From NCBI GenBank assembly GCA_964488495.1, contig CAZAUQ010000004.1, forward strand, positions 6,440 to 70,439: 64,000 bases of DNA. Direction: 5' to 3'. Both the position numbers and the translations under genes were made by a program. Under the pieces are notes generated by a model. That model was given only the letters and a program-made list of their open reading frames with translations. It was not told the DNA's origin and did no database searches. This document shows positions 44,378 to 50,639 of this stretch, in pieces; position 1 is the first letter of the stretch; each line of letters begins with the position of its first letter. The DNA is from UBA1402 sp964488495. Lineage in GTDB: Bacteria; Bacteroidota; Bacteroidia; Bacteroidales; UBA1402.

Positions 44378-45046
44378 TTATTTGCTCTTCAACATCACCT
44401 CGTCAATCATTCCGTATTCTTTGGCTTCGGTAGCAGTCATCCAATAGTCACGGTCGGAATCTTTTTCGATTTGTTCAACACTTTGTCCGGAATGAGATGA
44501 GATAATAGAATACAATTCTTTTTTAATCTTCTGAATTTCTCTTACCGTGATTTCCATATCAGAAGCCTGGCCTTGAACTCCGCCCATGGGTTGATGTATC
44601 ATTACCCTGGAATGTTTCAATGCAAAACGTTTGCCTTTAGCACCGGCTACCAGAAGAACGGCGGCCATCGATGCCGCCATGCCCGTGCAAATAGTGGAAA
44701 CATCACTTGAAATAAACTGCATGGTGTCGTAAATGCCCAATCCGGCGTAAACAGCTCCACCGGGAGAATTCAGGTACAAAGAAATGTCTTTGCCCGGATC
44801 AGAAGAATCCAGGTAAAGCAACTGAGCCTGTACCACGTTTGCTGTATAATCATCCACCTGGGTGCCCAGGAAAATGATACGGTCCATCATCAGACGTGAA
44901 AAAACATCCATTTGAGCCACATTCAGTTGTCTCTCTTCTATAATGGTAGGAGAAATATAGCTGTTGTCGGTGATTTTTGAATACTGATCTAAAGCCATAC
45001 CATCCATTCCTAAATGACGGATGGCGTATTTTCTGAAATCATTCAT
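44378..45046 (-). CDS. clpP: ATP-dependent Clp protease, proteolytic subunit ClpP
   Basis: A 222-residue serine protease subunit. The catalytic triad is Ser126 (GMAASMAAVLL), His151 (RVMIHQPMGG) and Asp200 (KDSDRDYWM). Their spacing matches the E. coli enzyme exactly. The position after AASM is Ala rather than the usual Gly. An N-terminal extension of about 30 residues is consistent with a processed propeptide. The ATG overlaps the tig stop (ATGA), so translation is probably coupled. Confidence 0.97.
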   Translation of the reverse strand: MNDFRKYAIRHLGMDGMALDQYSKITDNSYISPTIIEERQLNVAQMDVFSRLMMDRIIFLGTQVDDYTANVVQAQLLYLDSSDPGKDISLYLNSPGGAVYAGLGIYDTMQFISSDVSTICTGMAASMAAVLLVAGAKGKRFALKHSRVMIHQPMGGVQGQASDMEITVREIQKIKKELYSIISSHSGQSVEQIEKDSDRDYWMTATEAKEYGMIDEVMLKSK

Positions 45047-46410
45047 GCTTTTTCATTTTGGTAAAGTTTATTGAATTCTTCGGCTGTAATGGTTTTTTCG
45101 TTCAACTTTACAGCAGACTTGAGGTAGTCGGCGACCTTGGCACTGTTGGTCTGGTCGCTCAGGTTCCTTGCCGTTTCGGGTTTTTTGAGCATTTCGGCGG
45201 CGTAATTGTTCAATAAATCATCCGGGACGGACATCATGCCGTATTGGGCAAATTGAGCCCGGGTTACTTTTTTGGCGGTTTCCAGGACATCGGCTTCGCT
45301 TACCTGAATATTGTTGCTTTTGATGATTTGTTCCTTCATCAAATGCCATTTCAGTTCTTCGATAATCTTGGGCATATCCTGTTCGATGGTATCAGGATTG
45401 CGTTTTTCATCGGCTACCAGGAGCCAGCGTTTCAGAAATTCAACGGGGAATTCCACATCTTTGAGTTTTTTGACCAGTTGTTTTTCGGCATCTACCATAA
45501 AACGATAGTCGCTTTCGGGTGTAAACTGAGCTTCGATTTCTTCTTTCACTTTTTCACGGAAAGCTTCTTCTGATGTGACAGTGTCCTTGCCGTAAATCTG
45601 GTCGAACAGTTCCTGACTGAGTTCTGCTTCCTTGAAACGACTGATTTCTTTTACTTCGAATTCAAAATCAGACTTAACTTCGACGGCTTTTCCTTTGGGC
45701 AAATGAAGCATAGAAGCCAATTCTGCCTCGTGTCCTTCTGTGGCTTCATGAGGATTGAATCTGACTTTGTCGCCGATATGAACGCCCATCATTTTGGCTT
45801 TTTCTTCTTCGCTTTTGAAATAGGCAGGGAGAATAATAGCCTCTTCAACTTTTACGAGATCTTCTGAATCGCTTTGGCCTTCTTCGGGAATTTCTGCCAG
45901 TACTCCTTTGATGGTATCGCCTTCGCGCGATTCTTCAACTTTTTCGTAATTTCCGCCGCGACTGGTCAGTGATTTAATTTGTTTCTCCAGCATGTCGTCG
46001 GTTACCTCTATTTTGTAATAGGGGATGCTGTCTTTTTTTGTTATCGTGAAATTCAGTTCAGGAGCCAGGGCAAGATCAAAAACAAACTCAAAATCTTCGC
46101 GGGTGTTGAAATCCATAGGAGCTTGTTGTTCATTGGGCAGGGGTTCACCAAGGATGTTCAGATTGTTTTCTTTAATGTAATTATACAAGGCTTCCGATAC
46201 AATTTTATTGATTTCTTCTGCCAGGACTGCTTTACCGTACATTTTTTGAACCAGGCCCATAGGCACCATTCCCGGACGGAAACCCGGCACATTGGCCTTT
46301 TGACGATAGGTTTTGAGCGTTTTTTCTACTTTTTCCTGATAGTCAGCTTTGACTAAGTTGATTTTGATACTTGCATTGACCGAATCAATGATTTGTTTTT
46401 CTACATTCAT
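45043..46410 (-). CDS. tig: Trigger factor
   Basis: A 455-residue ribosome-bound chaperone. Its N-terminal ribosome-binding domain contains the signature NVPGFRPGMVPMGLVQKMYG (a GFRxG-type loop, about 39-57). A divergent FKBP-like middle region follows (about 150-250), then a helical C-terminal chaperone domain. The ATG at 46410 was chosen; a TTG 15 codons upstream would add residues with no family similarity and lies in the structured leader. It heads the tig-clpP-clpX operon, with a near-ideal promoter about 100 bases upstream. Confidence 0.94.
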   Translation of the reverse strand: MNVEKQIIDSVNASIKINLVKADYQEKVEKTLKTYRQKANVPGFRPGMVPMGLVQKMYGKAVLAEEINKIVSEALYNYIKENNLNILGEPLPNEQQAPMDFNTREDFEFVFDLALAPELNFTITKKDSIPYYKIEVTDDMLEKQIKSLTSRGGNYEKVEESREGDTIKGVLAEIPEEGQSDSEDLVKVEEAIILPAYFKSEEEKAKMMGVHIGDKVRFNPHEATEGHEAELASMLHLPKGKAVEVKSDFEFEVKEISRFKEAELSQELFDQIYGKDTVTSEEAFREKVKEEIEAQFTPESDYRFMVDAEKQLVKKLKDVEFPVEFLKRWLLVADEKRNPDTIEQDMPKIIEELKWHLMKEQIIKSNNIQVSEADVLETAKKVTRAQFAQYGMMSVPDDLLNNYAAEMLKKPETARNLSDQTNSAKVADYLKSAVKLNEKTITAEEFNKLYQNEKA

Positions 46411-46446
46411 GTTGTTGATGTTTGAACCTGTCCTTTTGCCGAACAA

Positions 46447-46458
46447 GCTTTGCAAAGC
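46447..46458. promoter_or_regulatory. 12-bp palindrome in the tig leader
   Basis: GCTTTGCAAAGC is a perfect palindrome within the roughly 90-base leader between the tig promoter and ATG. A further GCTTTG lies three bases away, so the leader RNA could form alternative hairpins. Confidence 0.4.
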
Positions 46459-46508
46459 AGGGCTTTGTCCTTCTGCTTGTTGCTCTTAAAGGCATTTTTT
46501 TGGAGAGG

Positions 46509-46539
46509 CAAAAATACTCTTAATCTTTGAATTGACAAA
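46509..46539 (-). promoter_or_regulatory. Promoter of tig-clpP-clpX
   Basis: The minus strand reads TTTG (46536-46539), exactly 19 bases, then TATTTTTG (46509-46516). Both elements match the Bacteroidota sigma-70 consensus at the right distance. Confidence 0.75.
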
Positions 46540-46556
46540 ACTTTGAATTAGGTTTG
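46526..46556 (+). promoter_or_regulatory. Promoter of the CPBP protease gene
   Basis: TTTG (46526-46529), 19 bases, TAGGTTTG (46549-46556), 18 bases before the ATG at 46575. Both elements match the consensus. It overlaps the tig promoter on the other strand. Confidence 0.75.
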
Positions 46557-46574
46557 CAAAAAAATGCTCATTGA

Positions 46575-47492
46575 ATGATAAAGATCGATAGAAACAATAT
46601 GGGATTAAGGCTTATAGTGCTGATAGCCATATTAATAATTGCTCTGTTTTTGAGCCCCTTACTTCTCAGCCTTTTTTTAATTCTCTGCCGTGGTTTGAAC
46701 TTCGATCAGTTCTATTCTGAATGGAGCACACAAATGAGCAATCCTTCTTTTCTTTTGTTGATGCAAGGCTTGCAAACCCTCCTGGTGTTTATACTTCCTC
46801 CTTTTTTGTTAAACTATTGGTATGGAGAAAAAAACAGCACTTTTTTAAAGTTAGTCAGAGCTAAACCCATTGATCTTTTACTGGCCATGTTCAGCATTTT
46901 GGCAGCCATACCCTTGATTAATTTTTTGGTGAGCTGGAATCAGGACATTCAGTTGCCCTCCTTTTTGGAAGGAGTAGAAAAATGGATGAGAGCTGCCGAA
47001 GAAAATGCAGAACGCGCTACCGAACTGATGTTGCAGGGAAAATCCCCGGTCGATTTGTTTTGGCAACTGCTGGTAGTGGCCATTATGGCCGGTTTTGGAG
47101 AAGAACTGCTTTTTAGGGGAACTTTGCAAAGTCTCTTTTCTGTTAAGGGCAGAATTCAGTTGGCAATCTGGATTACTGCCTTGGTGTTCAGCTCTATTCA
47201 TCTGCAGTTTTATGGTTTTATACCACGTTTATTGTTGGGAGCCTGGTTTGGCTACCTGCTTTACTGGTCAGGATCGATCTGGGTTCCCATGGCGGCTCAT
47301 TTTGCAAACAATGCTTTTTCCGTACTGTTTCATTTCGCCGAAAAAAACAATTACCTGGCAGCTGATCCCGAACTGCTGGGAGTCGGAAAATATTCCTGGC
47401 AACTTATTCCCTCAGTACTGTTGTTGGTTGCTTGCGGCTTGTTTTTTTACTTACGTTTCAGAAAATCGACATTAAAAAAGAATTATGTATAA
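46575..47492 (+). CDS. CPBP-family intramembrane metalloprotease
   Basis: A 305-residue membrane protein with about eight hydrophobic helices. The CPBP (Abi/Rce1-like) motifs are present: GEELLFRGTLQ (motif 1 glutamates, about 175-185), SSIHLQFYGFIPRLLLGAWFG (motif 2/3 His and Arg, about 213-233) and AHFANNAF (last His/Asn motif). Such proteins are glutamic/metal-dependent intramembrane proteases in eukaryotes and are often uncharacterised in bacteria. Its last eight bases overlap the RACo-like gene, which suggests translational coupling. The functional link is unknown. Confidence 0.88.
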   Translation: MIKIDRNNMGLRLIVLIAILIIALFLSPLLLSLFLILCRGLNFDQFYSEWSTQMSNPSFLLLMQGLQTLLVFILPPFLLNYWYGEKNSTFLKLVRAKPIDLLLAMFSILAAIPLINFLVSWNQDIQLPSFLEGVEKWMRAAEENAERATELMLQGKSPVDLFWQLLVVAIMAGFGEELLFRGTLQSLFSVKGRIQLAIWITALVFSSIHLQFYGFIPRLLLGAWFGYLLYWSGSIWVPMAAHFANNAFSVLFHFAEKNNYLAADPELLGVGKYSWQLIPSVLLLVACGLFFYLRFRKSTLKKNYV

Positions 47493-48957
47493 GATTCTGT
47501 TGAAAGAAGGTTCCCGTACGAGAGTAATTCAAACACAAAGCCAACAGAGCCTGCTGGATATTCTCAGAAACGAGGGCTTGTCTGTATATGCCCCTTGTGG
47601 AGGAAAAGGTCGTTGCGGTAAATGTATAGTCGATATCAAAGGAGAGGGAAAAGTGTTGGCTTGTAATTATTATCCTGACAGAGATGTCGATGTAATTCTA
47701 CCCGCTAAAGAAGAAGCTCAGATACTCACCACTCAAACAACTTATCTCGAAGATTTGACTCCCGTACACAGTCGGCCTTTAGTACATCCCGATGCTTACG
47801 GGGCAGCCATAGACTTGGGTACCACCACGGTAGTCTGTTATTTTTTGCATTTAGCCAGCGGGCGTATTTTAAAAATCAGTTCCTGGATGAATCCGCAAAA
47901 GGTTTACGGAGCCGATGTTATTTCAAGAATCAGCTATTGTCAGGAAAATCCGGGCGGGCTCAAAAGGCTGCAATCAATTTTGACAGAATCAATCAATAAA
48001 GAATTTGAAGTCTTCCTGTCCGAAATGAAAGCCGGCAGGCAGCAAATTCAGGAAGTAGTGGTTGCAGGCAATACAACCATGCTGCATATTTTATTGGGAT
48101 ACGATCCTGAGCCCCTGGCCCTGGCTCCCTTTACTCCGGCTTTTACTGCTCAACAAGAGCTCGTGGCGGGACAATGTTCATTATTACTGCATCCACTGGG
48201 CCGTTTGATTACTCTGCCCTGCCTTTCGGCTTATGTCGGTGCCGATATCGTTGCCGGGCTGGCTGTGCTGAATGTAACTCAGCAAAATTATCTCTTTCTG
48301 GACATCGGAACCAACGGAGAAATGGCCTTGGTCAAAGGGAAAGAAATATTTACCTGTGCCACGGCTGCCGGCCCCGCTTTCGAAGGAGCCAGCCTTAGTA
48401 GCGGGATGCCTGCCCTGCAGGGAGCCGTCGCCGCTTTTGAAAATCCCGGAAAATACAAAGTCATTGGAGATACCACAGCCACAGGTATTTGCGGTTCGGG
48501 TGTCATCGATGTGGTCGCCTGGCTGCTGCGCAACAACCTGATGGATGAAAGTGGTTTGATTCAACAGAATTTTGAAATTTGCCCTGGTGTACTGATAACT
48601 CAGGCCGATATCCGCGAAATTCAACTGGCAAAATCAGCCATTTATTCAGGCATTAAAATTTTGCTCAAGCGGGCCGGTCTGGATTTTAAAGATCTGGAAG
48701 CCTTGTTTCTGGCCGGCGGCCTGGGAAATTATATTCATATACCTTCGGCTGTAGAAATAGGCCTGCTCCCGGCCGAACTCAGGGATAAAACTTTTCCGGT
48801 AGGCAACAGCGCGGGTATTGGTGCCTTGCAGTTTCTTCGTTCAGAGGAGTTTGCCAAAAAAGTGGACAAGGTGGTTCAACAATCACAATACATAGAATTG
48901 TCCAACGACGAAGATTTTGTATTGGAGTTTGCCATGAATATGGATTTTTTGAAATAA
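47485..48957 (+). CDS. Ferredoxin-ASKHA protein, RACo/DUF4445-like corrinoid activator
   Basis: A 490-residue protein. The N-terminal plant-type [2Fe-2S] ferredoxin domain has cysteines 38, 44, 47 and 60 (CGGKGRCGKC...LAC). A linker and an ASKHA ATPase-like domain follow (from about 108) with GAAIDLGTTTVV, VAGNTTMLHILLG, LFLDIGTNGEMAL and GICGSGVIDV. Characterised relatives (RACo, RamA) reductively reactivate corrinoid methyltransferases by ATP-driven reduction of Co(II). No corrinoid protein or methyltransferase partner is in this window. It overlaps the CPBP gene by eight bases. Confidence 0.87.
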   Translation: MYKILLKEGSRTRVIQTQSQQSLLDILRNEGLSVYAPCGGKGRCGKCIVDIKGEGKVLACNYYPDRDVDVILPAKEEAQILTTQTTYLEDLTPVHSRPLVHPDAYGAAIDLGTTTVVCYFLHLASGRILKISSWMNPQKVYGADVISRISYCQENPGGLKRLQSILTESINKEFEVFLSEMKAGRQQIQEVVVAGNTTMLHILLGYDPEPLALAPFTPAFTAQQELVAGQCSLLLHPLGRLITLPCLSAYVGADIVAGLAVLNVTQQNYLFLDIGTNGEMALVKGKEIFTCATAAGPAFEGASLSSGMPALQGAVAAFENPGKYKVIGDTTATGICGSGVIDVVAWLLRNNLMDESGLIQQNFEICPGVLITQADIREIQLAKSAIYSGIKILLKRAGLDFKDLEALFLAGGLGNYIHIPSAVEIGLLPAELRDKTFPVGNSAGIGALQFLRSEEFAKKVDKVVQQSQYIELSNDEDFVLEFAMNMDFLK

Positions 48958-48980
48958 TTCATAAAATAAAGCCCCTAAGA

Positions 48981-49012
48981 TTTGTTTATTTATCGCAAGT
49001 GAATGACTTTTG
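48981..49012 (+). promoter_or_regulatory. Putative promoter of the glutamine synthetase gene
   Basis: TTTG (48981-48984), 20 bases, then GACTTTTG (49005-49012), one mismatch from TAnnTTTG. It lies 24 bases before the ATG. Confidence 0.5.
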
Positions 49013-49036
49013 CAGTTTTAAACTCAATTTCATTCG

Positions 49037-50539
49037 ATGAAAGATTCAAGGATCTCGATGAACCCCAACGATCTGGTTCAATTTTTGAATAAGCCCTCAG
49101 AAGACTTTACCCGCAAGGATATTTTGCGTTTTTGCGAAGAACGGCAGATTAAAATGCTCAATTTTCGTTATGTGGCCGAAGATGGCCGCTTGAAAACCCT
49201 GAATTTTGTGATCAATTCCAGAGAGTATCTGGAAACGATTCTGACCCGGGGTGAACGGGTAGACGGCAGCAGTTTATTTTCTTTTATAGAATCGGGCAGC
49301 AGCGATCTCTATGTCATTCCGCGTTATCGTACCGCTTTTGTGAATCCTTTTGCTTCGGTTCCCACTCTGGATGTTTTCTGTTCTTTTTACAACAACCAGG
49401 GCCAGGCTCTCGAAAGCGATCCTTATACTGTTTTGCATAAGGCCAATCAGTTGTTTACCAATGAAACCGGCGCTCGTTTCATGGCCTTGGGTGAATTGGA
49501 GTATTACGTGATTGCTCCGGCGGGAGGCTTGTATCCTGGTGTGGATCAAAAAGGTTATCACGCCAGCGAACCTTTTGCCAAATACGAGTTTATTCGCAAC
49601 GAGGCTTTGCAAATGATAGCCAGAGCGGGCGGCAATATCAAATACGGACATTCCGAGGTAGGCTGTTTTACTCAGGGAGAAACCTATTACGAGCAGCACG
49701 AAATTGAGTTTTTGCCCTGTACGGTCGAACAAGCAGCCGAACAATTGGTGCTGGCCAAATGGATATTACGCATGCTGGGCAATAAATACGGCGTCAGCAT
49801 CAGCTATGCTCCCAAAATTACAGAAGGCAAAGCCGGCAGCGGATTGCATTTTCACATGATGCTCGAAAAAGACGGAAAAAACCTTGTCTCCGATCGGGGG
49901 AAACTGAGTGATGTAGCCCGCAAGATGATAGCCGGCATATTAGATTCGAGCGATGCCATAACGGCATTTGGCAACACCATACCTACTTCTTATTTCAGAT
50001 TGGTGCCCCATCAGGAAGCGCCTACCCGTATTTGCTGGGGCGACCGCAACCGTTCGGTCGTAGTGCGTGTGCCTCTCGGCTGGTCGGGAGCCGAAAAGAT
50101 GATCTTTGATGCCAATCCCTTAGAATCGGATCCTTTACCTGCCTCGGAATCAAAACAAACTTTTGAGTATCGTGTGGCCGATGGTTCAGCCGATATTTTC
50201 CTGACCCTGGCAGCTCTGATTGTTGCTTCCCTGCATGGAATCAGGAGGCCGGATGCTCTGGAACGGGCCGAACAACTATATGTAGACGTCAATATATTCA
50301 AACCCGAACACAGAGAAAAGATGCAGTCTTTAAAGCAACTGCCTCTTTGTTGTGCCGATTCGGCCGAAGCTTTGAAGCAAAAACGAGCTCTTTTCGAAGA
50401 AAACAATATTTTCCCCTCCGGCCTCATAGACAGCCAGATAAAAAGACTACAGGCACACAACGATAAAGGCCTGTCCGAGAGATTGTTCGGCAAGCAGGAT
50501 ATCCTCAAACTGGTGGAGCATTTTTTGCACATAGGCTGA
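49037..50539 (+). CDS. Glutamine synthetase-family protein (type I-like)
   Basis: A 500-residue member of the glutamine synthetase superfamily, which joins ammonia to glutamate using ATP. The N-terminal beta-grasp part (about 35-120) is followed by the catalytic domain. Active-site segments are GELEYYVI (about 152-159), GHSEVGCF, QHEIEFLP, GSGLHFHMML (ATP/glutamate site, about 270-279), RICWGDRNRSVVVRVPLG and EYRVADGSADIFL. In classical enzymes the last reads close to RxPDxSANPYL, and here Asn-Pro is replaced by Asp-Ile. It could be a true synthetase branch or a related ligase. It is a single gene, with a hairpin after the stop. Confidence 0.85.
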   Translation: MKDSRISMNPNDLVQFLNKPSEDFTRKDILRFCEERQIKMLNFRYVAEDGRLKTLNFVINSREYLETILTRGERVDGSSLFSFIESGSSDLYVIPRYRTAFVNPFASVPTLDVFCSFYNNQGQALESDPYTVLHKANQLFTNETGARFMALGELEYYVIAPAGGLYPGVDQKGYHASEPFAKYEFIRNEALQMIARAGGNIKYGHSEVGCFTQGETYYEQHEIEFLPCTVEQAAEQLVLAKWILRMLGNKYGVSISYAPKITEGKAGSGLHFHMMLEKDGKNLVSDRGKLSDVARKMIAGILDSSDAITAFGNTIPTSYFRLVPHQEAPTRICWGDRNRSVVVRVPLGWSGAEKMIFDANPLESDPLPASESKQTFEYRVADGSADIFLTLAALIVASLHGIRRPDALERAEQLYVDVNIFKPEHREKMQSLKQLPLCCADSAEALKQKRALFEENNIFPSGLIDSQIKRLQAHNDKGLSERLFGKQDILKLVEHFLHIG

Positions 50540-50565
50540 TCTGCTCCCGATTCTAGTGTTTAAGT

Positions 50566-50608
50566 GTTCTCAGGAGTATTGTGCCCGGAGAAGTATAATC
50601 CTGAGAAC
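50566..50608. terminator. Inverted repeat between convergent genes
   Basis: GTTCTCAGGA (50566-50575) and TCCTGAGAAC (50599-50608) form a perfect 10-bp stem with a 23-base loop, in the 100-base gap between two convergent stop codons. No T-tract follows on either side, so it may be a transcript-end stabiliser rather than a classic terminator. Confidence 0.45.
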
Positions 50609-50639
50609 TCGATCTCCGCGGTTGTTTTGTCGATACAGT

